64,000 nt of DNA from DATLED01 sp963750255 (GCA_963750255.1 CAVVPZ010000008.1:372001-436000), one strand, 5' to 3'. Shown: positions 44,063 through 54,500, counted from the stretch's first letter. Numbers and translations are program-made. Notes: a model not told the origin generated them from the letters alone.

Positions 44063-45466
44063 ATGGCAGAACAGTTCGACGTGGTCGTGATCGGCGGTGG
44101 TCCCGGCGGGTATGCAGCCGCGCTGTACGGGTCGGCGGCTGGCCTCAAGATCGCCGTGGTCGAAAAGGACAAGGTCGGCGGCACCTGCCTCCATCGGGGC
44201 TGCATCCCGGCCAAGGAATTCCTCGAGACGGCCAGCGTCTCCCGTCACGTCAACGGGGCCAAGGAGTTCGGGATCAACACCGAGGCGCCGACCGTCGACT
44301 TCTCGGTGAGCCAAGCCCGCAAGCAGAAGGTCGTCGACCAACTGTGGAAGGGCCTTTCCGGTCTGATGAAGCGGCGCAAGATCACGACCGTCGAGGGCAC
44401 GGGCCAACTCGGGGCCGGCCACGTCGTGAAGGTCAGCGACGGCACCGAACTCCTCGGCACATCGGTGATCCTTGCCGCCGGCTCGGTGCCCCGGACCATC
44501 CCCGGCTTCGACCTCGACGGCCGGTACGTCTTGAGTTCCGACGAGTTCCTCATGCTCGAGAAGCTCCCTGGCTCGGCCGTCGTGATCGGCGGCGGCGCCA
44601 TCGGGTGTGAGTTCGCCTCCACCATGGCCGACCTCGGCGTGAAGGTCACGATTCTCGAAGCCCTGCCGAAGATCCTTCCGGGATGCGACCGCGAAGTGGC
44701 CGACGTCGTGGTCAAGTCGTTCAAGAAGCGGGGCATCGACATCCGCACCGGCGTCTCCGTGACCGGGCACACCCCCAACGACCACGGCACCACCGTTTCG
44801 TTCGGCGAGGGAGAGTCGATCGACGTCGACATCGTCGTCATGTCGGTCGGTCGGCGACCGTTGTCCGACGGGCTCCTGATCGACGGAAGCGGAGTGACGA
44901 TCGACGAACGAGGCTTCGTGCCGGTCGACGCCGCCCTGCGCACCTCGGCCGACGGTGTCTACGCCGTCGGCGACCTCGTCTCGATCAGCGGCGGCGTGCA
45001 CCCAGCGCTCGCCCATGTCGGCTTCGCCGAGGGCATCAACGTCATCAAGACGATCCTCGGCGAGGATCCCTTGCCGGTCGACTACACCAAGGTGCCGTGG
45101 TGCATCTACACCCATCCCGAGGTCGCTTTCGTCGGGCTTTCCGAGGATGCGGCCAAGGAGGCCGGCATCGACGTGGTGGTCAAGAAAGACCCGTTCATCG
45201 GCAACGGACGGGCGCTGATCCTGGGCGAACCCGAGGGAATGGTCAAGGTCATCGCCGAGAAGCGCGCCGACGGTTCGGCGGGTGTCATCCTCGGGGTGCA
45301 CATGGTCGGGCCATGGGTGACCGAACAACTCGGACAGGCCTATCTCAGCGTCAACTGGGAGGCGACGGTCGACGAGGTGTCAGCGCTCATCCAGCCCCAT
45401 CCCACCCTCTCCGAGGTGTTCGGCGAGACCGTGTTGGCCCTCACCGGCCGCGGCCTGCACACGTAG
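44063..45466 (+). CDS. lpd: Dihydrolipoyl dehydrogenase (E3)
   Basis: Flavoprotein disulfide reductase of 467 residues that reoxidises dihydrolipoamide on E2 with NAD+. FAD motif VVVIGGGPGGYAAAL at residues 7-21, redox disulfide GGTCLHRGCIPAK, NAD motif VVIGGGAIGCEFAS, second FAD motif VYAVGDL and the C-terminal active-site pair His-Glu in QPHPTLSE. ATG 44063. It heads a run of E3, E2 and lipoylation genes, so it most likely serves the 2-oxoacid dehydrogenase whose E2 lies next door. Confidence 0.95.
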   Translation: MAEQFDVVVIGGGPGGYAAALYGSAAGLKIAVVEKDKVGGTCLHRGCIPAKEFLETASVSRHVNGAKEFGINTEAPTVDFSVSQARKQKVVDQLWKGLSGLMKRRKITTVEGTGQLGAGHVVKVSDGTELLGTSVILAAGSVPRTIPGFDLDGRYVLSSDEFLMLEKLPGSAVVIGGGAIGCEFASTMADLGVKVTILEALPKILPGCDREVADVVVKSFKKRGIDIRTGVSVTGHTPNDHGTTVSFGEGESIDVDIVVMSVGRRPLSDGLLIDGSGVTIDERGFVPVDAALRTSADGVYAVGDLVSISGGVHPALAHVGFAEGINVIKTILGEDPLPVDYTKVPWCIYTHPEVAFVGLSEDAAKEAGIDVVVKKDPFIGNGRALILGEPEGMVKVIAEKRADGSAGVILGVHMVGPWVTEQLGQAYLSVNWEATVDEVSALIQPHPTLSEVFGETVLALTGRGLHT

Positions 45467-45523
45467 ATGTCTCCGACCCCCTCTCGTTCAGCACTCCCGG
45501 CCCGGTAAGGAAAGCCAAGACCC

Positions 45524-46945
45524 ATGCCCGACATCACCATGCCCCAGCTCGGCGAGACCGTCACCGAAGGCACCATCACCAAGTGGCTGAAGAACGTCGG
45601 AGACAAGATCGAAGAGGACGAGGTCATCTACGAGGTGTCGACCGACAAGGTCGACTCCGAGGTGCCGTCGCCGGTGTCGGGCTACCTGACCGAGATCAAG
45701 GTGCCCGAGGGCGAGACGGCCGAGGTCGGCGCCGTGCTTGCGGTGGTCGGCGATGCGCCGCCGAACGGAGACGCCGGCGCCCCCGCCGAGGCGGCTGCCC
45801 CCGCTGACGCCGCCCCCGCAGGCGAGGCCGCGCCGCCCGCGGTCGAGACCGTGCCGCCGGCGGTCGAGACCGTGCCGTCGACAGACCAGGTCGAGGCCCC
45901 GGCCACCGAGACGCCGGTCGCGCCGGAGACGCCGGTCCAGCCCGCCGCTGCGTCCCCGGCGCCGGCGTCATCGACCGACAGCGGCGATGGCGACGCCGCC
46001 GGCAAGGTCCTCTCTCCGGTGGTGCGCCGTTTGATCGCCGAACACGGGCTGGATCCGACCCAGATCGCGGGCACCGGCTCGGGGGGCCGCATCACCCGCA
46101 ACGACGTGCTCGCCGTCGTCGACGCCGGCGCCGCTGGGTCGAAGCCGGTGCCGTCGAGCGCGCCCGCGCCGGCGGCGCCCTCCGCGCCGCCCGCCCGCCC
46201 CGCTCCGGCGCCTGCGGCGCGCGCCGGGGAGCGCGACGAGGTCGTCCCGTTCTCCAACATCCGGCGCCGCACCGCCGAACACATGGTGCGGTCGCTGGCC
46301 ACGTCGGCCCACACGCTCGTCGTCATCGAAGTCGACTACGAAAATGTCGACCGAGTGCGCTCGGCGGTCAAGGAGTCGTTCAAGGCCGACGAGGGCGTGA
46401 GCCTCACGTACCTGCCCTTCATCGCCCGTTCCCTGATCGACGCCATCCGCGAGTTCCCCCACGTCAACGCCAGCGTCGGCAACGACGAACTCATCGTGCA
46501 TCACTTCGTCAACCTCGGCATCGCCGTCGACATGGACTACCAGGGCCTCATCGTGCCGGTCGTCCAAGACGCCGATGGCAAGCGCCTCCGTGTCCTCGCC
46601 CGAGAGATCGGCGACCTTGGCCAGCGGGCCCGTTCCAAGAAGCTGAGTGCCGACGAGATCGCCGGGGGGACGATCACGATCACCAACGCCGGTGGTTACG
46701 GCACGCTGATCACGGGTCCGATCATCAATCAGCCCCAAGTCGCGATCCTCTCGACCGACGGCGTGAAGCCCCGACCGGTCGCCATCCCGCTCGAAGGTGG
46801 CGGCTACGGCATCGCAGTGCATCCCGTCGGCAACCTGGCCATTTCCTTCGACCACCGGGCCTACGACGGGGCCTACGCCTCGGCCTTCCTGGCCCGTATC
46901 AAGGAGATCCTCGAAACGCGCGACTGGGCTGCGGAGCTGGCGTGA
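45524..46945 (+). CDS. Dihydrolipoyl acyltransferase (E2) of a 2-oxoacid dehydrogenase complex
   Basis: 473 residues with one lipoyl domain (residues 1-77, lipoyl Lys42 in STDKVDSEVPSP), an Ala/Pro/Glu-rich flexible linker (about 78-160), an E3/E1-binding domain (LSPVVRRLIAEHGLD...ITRNDVL) and a second Ala/Pro linker. The C-terminal catalytic domain has the active-site His444-xxx-Asp448 in FDHRAYDGA. It transfers acyl groups from lipoyl to CoA. Succinyl-, acetyl- and branched-chain types cannot be separated safely; the E1 genes are not in the window. TAAGGAAAG forms the ribosome-binding site. It overlaps lipB by GTGA. Confidence 0.92.
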   Translation: MPDITMPQLGETVTEGTITKWLKNVGDKIEEDEVIYEVSTDKVDSEVPSPVSGYLTEIKVPEGETAEVGAVLAVVGDAPPNGDAGAPAEAAAPADAAPAGEAAPPAVETVPPAVETVPSTDQVEAPATETPVAPETPVQPAAASPAPASSTDSGDGDAAGKVLSPVVRRLIAEHGLDPTQIAGTGSGGRITRNDVLAVVDAGAAGSKPVPSSAPAPAAPSAPPARPAPAPAARAGERDEVVPFSNIRRRTAEHMVRSLATSAHTLVVIEVDYENVDRVRSAVKESFKADEGVSLTYLPFIARSLIDAIREFPHVNASVGNDELIVHHFVNLGIAVDMDYQGLIVPVVQDADGKRLRVLAREIGDLGQRARSKKLSADEIAGGTITITNAGGYGTLITGPIINQPQVAILSTDGVKPRPVAIPLEGGGYGIAVHPVGNLAISFDHRAYDGAYASAFLARIKEILETRDWAAELA

Positions 46946-48571
46946 CGCTGCGGGCCCGCTGGCTGGGCCGGGTCCACTACGGCGACGCGCACGCGTTGCA
47001 GCGCTCGCTGTTCGTCAACTCCGACGACAACTACCTGTTGTTGCTCGAGCATCCGCACATCTACACGCTCGGCGTGCGGGCTGATCCCAACAACGTGCTC
47101 GTCGATCCTTCGACGGTCGGGGCCGAAGTGGTCAAGACCGATCGCGGCGGTGACGTCACCTATCACGGCCCAGGTCAGCTGGTGGGCTATCCCATCGTGT
47201 CGGTGCCCGTGGCACCAGGCGCGACCGCCGGCTATGTGGCTGCAGTCGAGCAACTCCTCATCGACGCACTGGCCGATCTGGGCCTGCACGGAGCGGGGCG
47301 GCTCGAAGGCTTCCCCGGCGTCTGGGTCGAAGACCGCAAGATCGCCGCCATCGGCGTCCGGCTCACCCGTGGTCGCTCGATGCACGGTTTCGCCCTCAAC
47401 GTCGACCCCGACCTGGCGATGTTCGATCACATCGTGCCGTGCGGGATCACGGGCAAGTCGGTCACGTCCCTGGCTGCCGAAGGCGTGTCGGCGTCGATGA
47501 CCGACGTGGTCGACGCAATCGTCTCCCGAGCCACCGCGCTCTGGGGCGGCGGCACGGTCGATCGCGCCGATCTGGCCTGGCGAGTGCGTCCCGACGACCT
47601 GTCCGCCTTCACCCGGGGGGCCGGGGCGGGCGAGGCCACCGCCGAGGAGCGACCCGTTCGCCTGCTCGGGCGTCTCGCATCGGCTGGTGTCGATCCCGCA
47701 GCGGGGCTCCAGTTGGCCGAGCGAAAGCCGGAATGGCTGCGGGTCAAGGCCGACATGGGTCCGGAGTACCGGGCCCTGAAGAAGACGATGCGCTCGCTGC
47801 GACCTCGTCACCGTGTGCGAGGAGGCGGGCTGCCCCAACATCTTCGAGTGCTGGAGCGATGGCACGGCGACCTTCATGATCAACGGTGAGCGCTGCACCC
47901 GGGCGTGTGGGTTCTGCCTCGTCGACACCCGCCTGCCGGCGCCGCTCGACGCCGGCGAGCCCGCCCGGGTGGCGTCGGCGGTGGCCGAGATGGGCCTGAC
48001 TCACGCCGTCGTGACCGCCGTCGCCCGCGACGATCTCGGCGACGGGGGGGCTGGTGCGTTCGCCGCCACGATCCAGGCCATCCGCGATGCCTCGCCCTCG
48101 TGCGCCGTCGAGGTGCTGATCCCCGACTGCAAGGGCGATGCCGGCGCGCTGGCCACGATCTTCGACGCCCGGCCGGACGTGCTCAACCACAACCTCGAGA
48201 CCGTGGCCCGGCTCCAGCGGGCGGTCCGCCCGTCGGCGTCCTACGCCCGTTCGTTGTCGGTGCTCGGCCGCGCCGACGCCGCCGGGCTGCGGGTGAAGTC
48301 CGGACTCATCGTCGGAATGGGGGAGTCGGTCAACGAAGTGGTGTCCGCCCTCCGTGACCTGCGGGCCGTCGGCGTCGACATCGTCACCATCGGTCAGTAT
48401 CTCCGACCGACGTCCAACCATCTTCCCGTGGCCCGATGGTGGACGCCCGAAGAGTTCGACGACCTCCGGATGGTCGCCGAAATGCTCGGTTTCGACCACG
48501 TCGAATGCTCGCCGCTCACCCGGTCGAGCTACCACGCCCGCCAAGCGGCCGCCGTCCCCCTGCCGGGCTGA
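46942..48571 (+). CDS. lipB-lipA: LipB-LipA fusion: octanoyltransferase plus lipoyl synthase, one frameshift
   Basis: Residues 1 to ~225 are LipB, which moves octanoyl from ACP to target lysines: RGGDVTYHGPGQ at 68-79 and the catalytic Cys167/Lys172 in VPCGITGKSVTSL. Without any stop the same frame runs into the LipA N-terminus (AERKPEWLRVKADMGPEYRA at 259-278). At 47800 one extra C breaks the frame; dropping it continues SLDLVTVCEEAGCPNIFEC, the CX4CX5C auxiliary cluster. The radical-SAM CTRACGFC and the C-terminal RSSY serine ligand follow. Corrected length 542 residues. Both lipoylation steps would then be on one chain, encoded just after the E2 they modify. An unseen stop lost to error cannot be fully excluded. 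Confidence 0.85.
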
Positions 48572-48606
48572 GTCGGCGGCCCTCCCGGGCTCGGTAGCCT
48601 GCGGGC

Positions 48607-49697
48607 ATGCCTCCCACGCGGTTGCAGCGGGTCCGCTCCCGGATGAACGAACTCGGCGTCGACGTCTTGTTGCTCTCGCTCGGGGCCGACCTCCCGTGGC
48701 TCACCGGGTACGAGGCCATGCCCCTCGAGCGGCTGACCATGTTGGTGCTCCCCGCGGACGGTGACGCCACACTCGTCGTTCCCGCGCTCGAAGCGCCCCG
48801 GGTCGATGCTCGTCCCCACGAGTTCGCGATTCGGCCGTGGTCAGAGACAGAGGATCCGGTCGGCATCGTTGCCGACCTCGTCGGGAGCGCGACCTCGCTG
48901 GCCGTCTCCGACCGAACTTGGGCGACGTTCGTCCTCGACCTCCAGCGTCAGCTCACCGGCGCAACGTGGACCAAGAGCAGCGCAGTGACGTCGCCCCTTC
49001 GGGCCGTGAAGGATGCCGACGAGGTCGAACGACTCCGCGACGCGGCCCACGCCGCCGATCGGGTCGCCGCGGCCCTGCTCGCCGGCGACATCGCGCTCAT
49101 CGGTCGATCCGAAGCCGATGTCAGCGCGGAGCTGGGCCGCCGCCTGCGGGCCGAGGGCCACGACAAGGTCAACTTCGCCATCGTCGGCAGCGGTCCCAAC
49201 GCCGCCAGCCCCCACCACGAGCCCGGGTCGCGGGTGATCGGTCCTGGCGAGTCGGTGGTGTGCGACTTCGGAGGCACGATGGACGGGTATTGCAGCGACA
49301 TCACGCGCACGGTTTTCACCGGCGAGCCGCCCGCCGAATTCGTTCGGCTCTACGACGTGTTGCAAGACGCGCAGGCGGCGGCCGTCGCTGCCGCCCGACC
49401 CGGCGCGGTCTGTGAAGCCGTGGATGCCGCCGCCCGCGATCGCATCACCGAGGCGGGATTCGGTCAGTACTTCATCCATCGCACCGGTCACGGCATCGGC
49501 CTGGAGGAGCACGAGGATCCGTACCTCGTCTCGGGCAATCGGCAGATGCTCGAACCCGGGCACGCCTTCTCGATCGAGCCCGGCATCTACTTGGCCGGTC
49601 GGTGGGGGCGCGCATCGAAGACATCGTGATCGCCGGCACCGACGGGCCGGATCCGCTCAACCTCACCGACCATGCCCTGCACGTGGTCGAAGCCTGA
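48607..49697 (+). CDS. M24 metallopeptidase (Xaa-Pro aminopeptidase type), C-terminus frameshifted
   Basis: Pita-bread-fold peptidase of about 363 residues after correction, with an N-terminal creatinase-like domain (to ~130) and a C-terminal metal domain. Ligands are Asp in VVCDFGGTMDG, Asp in CSDITRTVF, His in HRTGHGIGLEEHE, Glu in SIEPGIYL and the final Glu in ARIEDIVI. That last Glu is only reached if one G is added to the G-run at 49604-49608; as written, translation ends early at 49629. The corrected stop at 49697 overlaps the next ATG (TGATG). It removes N-terminal residues from peptides ending X-Pro, or acts on a related substrate. Confidence 0.85.
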
Positions 49698-50434
49698 TGG
49701 ATCTCGGGCTGGAGGGCCGGGTGGCGCTCGTCACCGCTTCGTCCAAGGGGTTGGGGCGGGCATCGGCGATGGCGTTGGCATCCGAAGGCTGTCACGTGGT
49801 GATCTGCGCCCGTGGCGAGGAGGCGCTGGCGGCAACGGCGTCTGACATCGCCGATCTGGAGAGGGGCGAGGTGTTGGCGGTCGTCGACGACGTCACCGAG
49901 TCCGAAGCACCGGCTCGACTCGTCGCCGCCACGCTCGACCAGTTCGGCTCCATCGACATCGTCGTCGGCAACGCCGGTGGCCCGCCGCCTGGCCGGGCTC
50001 TCGACGCCACTGATGAGGCCATCGCCTCCGCCATCAACGCCAACCTCTCGACGTCGGTGCGGCTGGCCCGCGAGGCGGTTCCTCACATGAGGTCAAAGGG
50101 TTGGGGACGGATCTGCTTCATCACGTCGTCGTCGATCAAGCAGCCCATCCCCACGCTGGCCATGTCCAACGTGGCCCGGACGGGACTGTGGGCGTGGGCC
50201 AAGACTGCGGCCCAGGACGTGATCGACGATGGCATCACCATCAACCTCGCCTGCCCGGGCTCACACGACACCGACCGCATGAAGGCTTTGGTCGCCAGCG
50301 GGTCGTTTTCCGGCCGCCTCGGCGATCCGGCCGACTTCGGCAAGGTCGTCGCCTTCTTGTGCTCGGACCCGGCCCGATTCGTCAGCGGGACCGCCCTCCA
50401 GGTCGACGGCGCCGGAGTCGTCGGCCTCCTCTGA
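49697..50434 (+). CDS. Short-chain dehydrogenase/reductase
   Basis: SDR of 245 residues. Cofactor motif TASSKGLGRASAMALA with Arg in VICARGEEAL, which favours NADPH; NAGGPPPG in place of the usual NNAG; catalytic Ser in FITSSSIKQPIPTLAMSN. The usual YxxxK is replaced by a Val-Ala-Arg-Thr context (SNVARTGLWAWAKTAAQ), where the Lys is kept but Tyr is missing. This variant occurs in some divergent SDRs of the 3-oxoacyl-ACP-reductase-like type and makes the activity uncertain. It starts in the last bases of the peptidase gene. A hairpin pair follows. Confidence 0.8.
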   Translation: MDLGLEGRVALVTASSKGLGRASAMALASEGCHVVICARGEEALAATASDIADLERGEVLAVVDDVTESEAPARLVAATLDQFGSIDIVVGNAGGPPPGRALDATDEAIASAINANLSTSVRLAREAVPHMRSKGWGRICFITSSSIKQPIPTLAMSNVARTGLWAWAKTAAQDVIDDGITINLACPGSHDTDRMKALVASGSFSGRLGDPADFGKVVAFLCSDPARFVSGTALQVDGAGVVGLL

Positions 50435-50470
50435 CACGAGCGTTGGAGTGGCCGTTCCGGTCGTTCGAAC

Positions 50471-50515
50471 CCGTTGATGTGGCTGTGGCGGCGGCCGTTT
50501 CGGCCACGTCAACGG
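50471..50515 (+). repeat. Hairpin 1 in the 50.4-50.6 kb intergenic region
   Basis: Arms CCGTTGATGTGGC (50471-50483) and GCCACGTCAACGG (50503-50515) form a 13-bp stem with one G-U pair and a 19-base loop. It has no T-tract. It lies just upstream of a second, stronger hairpin in the 210-base gap between the SDR and the membrane-protein gene. Confidence 0.55.
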
Positions 50516-50536
50516 CATGGGGCGAGCGCGCCTCCT

Positions 50537-50588
50537 CCGCTTCCCGGCGCGAACGTGCTGTTGGACGACACGTTCTGCCGGGAAGCGG
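50537..50588 (+). terminator. Hairpin 2: strong stem-loop terminator
   Basis: Arms 50537-50557 and 50569-50588 (CCGCTTCCCGGC... paired with ...GCCGGGAAGCGG) form a stem of about 20 bp with a one-base mismatch or bulge and an 11-base loop. It probably ends transcription from the lpd-SDR run before the membrane-protein gene at 50645. The left arm shares CCGGCGCGAAC with the terminator at 16634. Confidence 0.75.
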
Positions 50589-50644
50589 GGAACGGGGTAG
50601 GCGATTTCGTGTGCCGGGCGGAGCGCTGACAGCGTGGAGGAGCC

Positions 50645-51517
50645 ATGATCCGCCTCGATGCCGCCACCGTCCTCCTGCAGTGGGCGGTCGGCGGCCTGCT
50701 CTTCTTGTGGGTGACGACGAGGCGCCGCGAAGTCGGCGTCGGCTACGGCTGGCTCATGCGTTCGGTGTTCGCCGTCCTCGCCGCCGGAGCCGTGGCTGCG
50801 GGACGTATCGGCGACGCCGTCGTGGTGCGAGATCTCGCCGCCGTGGGCGTGGTGATTGCCGCCCTCGTCGCGCTCGGTGTGAGTGTTGTTCGCCGCCGGG
50901 CTGGGGTGGCCGGCGAACGGGCGCGCGACAGCCAGCGGTCGGCTCGGGTGGCGGCCATGACCGGCATCGACCGTGACGCCACGACCACCGACGGCACCGT
51001 CTCGGAGTTCCCGCCCGTCCTCGATGCCGTCGCGCCGGCCGTCGGCGTGGTCGGACTGGTCGCAGCGGGGATGGCCGGCGCGTCACCCGCCGCCGGGGCG
51101 GCGGTTGTTGCGCTCGCTGTCGCTCGGACCTTGGTGGGGATGGCGTTCCTCGGGGCAGTCACCGACGCCATGCTCCTCGGGCACTGGTACCTGGTACAGC
51201 CAGGACTGGCCCGCGGTCCGCTCAACGAACTCAACCGTTGGCTGGCCATCGTGTGGCCCTTCGAGGTGGTGCTGCTCCTGGTGCCGACCGGCATGATCTC
51301 GGTGCTCAACGGCTCGATCGACGACGGGTACGGCGGCATCCTCGGGTGGTTCTGGGTCGCCTGTGCGATCACCACGATCGCGTTGTGCTTCGTCACCCAG
51401 GCCGCGCTTCGAGAGCGGGCCTACTCGGCGGTGATGGCGGCGACTGGACTGCTCTACCTCGCCATCCTCACGGCCTTCGGCACCGACCTCGTGGCCCGTG
51501 CCGTGCTCTCCGCCTGA
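50645..51517 (+). CDS. Integral membrane protein of unknown function
   Basis: 290 residues with about eight hydrophobic helices: four near 5-85, then, after a charged cytoplasmic loop (RRRAGVAGERARDSQRSARV), four more at about 130-285. Conserved-looking polar spots are GHWYLVQPGLARGPLNELN and NGSIDDGYGG. I do not recognise the family; the HWYLVQP segment could be a haem or quinone site, but this is a guess. ATG 50645 follows a good GGAGGAG ribosome-binding site. Convergent with metH, 19 bases between stops. Confidence 0.65.
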   Translation: MIRLDAATVLLQWAVGGLLFLWVTTRRREVGVGYGWLMRSVFAVLAAGAVAAGRIGDAVVVRDLAAVGVVIAALVALGVSVVRRRAGVAGERARDSQRSARVAAMTGIDRDATTTDGTVSEFPPVLDAVAPAVGVVGLVAAGMAGASPAAGAAVVALAVARTLVGMAFLGAVTDAMLLGHWYLVQPGLARGPLNELNRWLAIVWPFEVVLLLVPTGMISVLNGSIDDGYGGILGWFWVACAITTIALCFVTQAALRERAYSAVMAATGLLYLAILTAFGTDLVARAVLSA

Positions 51518-51536
51518 GTCACGAAGCCCAAAACGG

Positions 51537-54500
51537 CTAGGCGACGAAGTACTTGGACTGGGGGTGGTGGCAGATGATGGCCGAGGTCGTCTGCTCGGGG
51601 TGGTACTGGTACGACGTCTCCTCGGAGACCTCGACGCCGATGCGATCGGCCTCGAGGAGTTGGGCCACTTTCTCGTTGTCCTCGAGGTCGGGACAGGCCG
51701 GGTAGCCCCACGAGTAGCGACCGCCGCGGTACTGCTGACGGAACAGCCCAGCCAGGGACGGCCCGTCCTCGTCGGCGAATCCCCACTCCTCGCGGATGCG
51801 GCGGTGCCAGAGCTCGGCCAGCGCCTCGGTCATCTCGACACCGATGCCGTGGAGGAAGAGGTAGTCCTGGTAGCGGTCTTCCTCTTTCAGGCGGGCGGCG
51901 GCCTCGGTGACCTCGTTGCCCATCGTCACGATGTGGAAGGCGGCGTAGTCGACCTCGCTGTCGCCACCGTTGAAGGGACGGAAGAAGTCGGCGATGCACA
52001 GGTGGGGCTCGATGGTCTGGCGGGGATACGAGAACCGGGTGCGCTCTGCGGTGCGCTCGACGTCAGACCAGACGATCACTTCGTCGCCGTCGGCGTTCAC
52101 CGGGTAGTAGCCGTAGACCACCTGCGGCACCAGTACCCCGCTGGCCCGGACCGATGACAACTGCTCGCGCAACACCGAACGGATGCGCTCCTTGAAGCGC
52201 TCGTCGGTCTCGCCCGTCGACTTGTCGGGACGGAAGCCCCACTGGGTACGAAAGAGGGCGGTCTCGTTGAGGTAGCCAGCGATGTCGTCGAGCGAGATGC
52301 CCTTCACGACCTTGGATCCCAAGAACGGCGGTACGAACACGGGGTTGTCGGGGTCGACCTCGGGGGAGCGGTCGGGGAGAGTGGCGGGATCGATGGCCGC
52401 GCGTTCGGCCGCGACGCGGTCGTGTCGTGACACGCGGTCGGACTCGGCGATCTCGCGGCCGAAGTCGGCGTCGATTTCGCCCGACTTCTTGAGCTCCATG
52501 AGCCGGTCCATCGTACGGAGGCCCTCGAACGCGTCCTTGCCGTAGAACACCCGGCCTTCGTAGACCCCGCGCAGGTCGCGCTCGACGTAGGTGCGGGTCA
52601 GCGCGGCGCCGCCGAGGAGCACGGGCACGTCTTGGGACAGGCCGCGGGAGTTCAACTCCTCGAGGTTCTCGCGCATGATCAGCGTCGACTTCACCAGAAG
52701 CCCGCTCATACCCAGGGCGTCGGCGCCGACCTCGGTGGCTTTGTCGATCATCTCGGTGACGGCGACCTTGATGCCGAGGTTGTGCACCGTGTAGCCGTTG
52801 TTGGTGAGGATGATGTCGACGAGGTTCTTGCCGATGTCGTGGACGTCGCCCTTCACCGTGGCCAGCACGAGGGTGCCCTTGCCGCCCTGGTCGGCCTTCT
52901 CCATGTGGGGCTCGAGGTACCGGACAGCCGACTTCATCGTCTCGGCCGATTGCAGCACGAACGGCAGTTGCATCTGTCCCGAGCCGAACAGCTCGCCCAC
53001 GACCTTCATGCCGGCGAGCAGGTCGTCGTTGACGATCGACGAGCGCCGGCTTGGCCGCCAGCGCCTCGGCCAGGTCAGCGTCGAGTCCGTCGCGGTCGCC
53101 GTCGATGATGCGTTGCTTCAGCCGATCCTCGATCGGCCAGCCCGACCGGTCCTCCTTCTCGAGCGCGGCGGACTCGACGTTCTCGAAGAGTCCGAGGAGC
53201 TCCTGGAGCGGGTCGTAGTCGTCGGTGCGACGGTCGTAGATGAGATCGAGGCACACCTCCACGTGGCGCGGGTCGAGACGGTTGAGCGGCAGGATCCGTC
53301 CGGCGTGGACGATGGCGGCGTCGAGGCCGGCCTCCTGGCACTCGTGCAAGTACACCGAGTTGAGGACGTGGCGTGCGGCCGGCTTGAGGCCGAAGGAGAT
53401 GTTGGACAGGCCGAGGATCGTCTTGGCCTGGGGAAGCTTCTCCTTGATCAGGCGGATGCCGTCGAGGGTCGCCATCCCGTCGCCGCGGCTCTCCTCGATG
53501 CCGGTGGCCAGGGTGAGTGCCAGGGGATCGAAGAACAGGTCACCGGGGTCGATGCCATAGCGCTCGGTAGCCAAGTCGTGGATGGCCTGGGCCGCCCGCA
53601 GCTTCCATTCGGGGGTACGAGCTTGGCCCTCGGTGTCGATGCAGGTGCAGACCACAGCGGCGCCGTATTCGGCGGCGAGCGACAGGAACCGATCGAGCCG
53701 GGTGCCGGGGGCGTCGCCGTCCTCGAGGTTGACCGAGTTGAGGATGGCCTTGCCGCCCAACCACTGGAGTCCGGCCTCGATCACCGGCGGCTCGGTGGAG
53801 TCGAGCATCACCGGCACCGTCACCTGGGTGGCGAAGCGTGAGGCGATCTCGTCCATGGCCGCGACGCCGTCTTCGCCCACGTAGTCGACGCAGAGGTCGA
53901 CGACGTGGGAGCCCTCGCCCACCTGCTCCTGTCCGATGCGTACGCACGTGTCCCAGTCGGCGTCGAGCATCGCCTCTTTGAAGCGCTTGAAGCCATTGGC
54001 GTTGGCTCGCTCGCCGACGACGAGGAAGGACGGGCTCTGGTCGTAGGACACGTGGCTGTAGAGCGAGGCCAGCCCGGGGTCGTCGGCGACGGCTCGGACG
54101 CCGGGCGTGAGATCGGCGCACCGCTCGACGACGTGGCGGAGGTGTTCGGGCGACGTGCCGCAGCAGCCGCCGACGACCGACACGCCCATCTCGGTGATGA
54201 ACCTGGCGTGGAACTCGGCGAGTTCGGCGGGCGTGAGGTCGTAGTGCATCTTGCCGTCGACCACCGACGGCAGGCCGGCGTTGGGCAGACAGCTGATCGG
54301 GATGTCGCAGTGGGCGGTGAGGTGGCGGAGGTGCTCGCTCATCTCCCTCGGCCCGGTAGCGCAGTTGAGGCCGAGGACGTCGGGACGCATGGCTGCGAGC
54401 GCGGTGACGGCCGCGCCCGTCTCGGTGCCGGTGAGCATGCGACCGGTCTGTTCGATGGTGACTTGCACCTGGATGGGAACGACGCGCCCGGCGGCCGCCA

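Noticed and set aside
45760..46240. Possible tandem repeat array in the E2 gene
   Set aside because: The repeated GCC/CCG triplets encode the normal Ala/Pro-rich linkers between E2 domains.
52063..53040. Continuation of the upstream metH frame beyond the frameshift as a separate C-terminal extension
   Set aside because: The residues after about 53040 in that frame are Arg-rich nonsense, while the other frame carries the B12 and reactivation domains.
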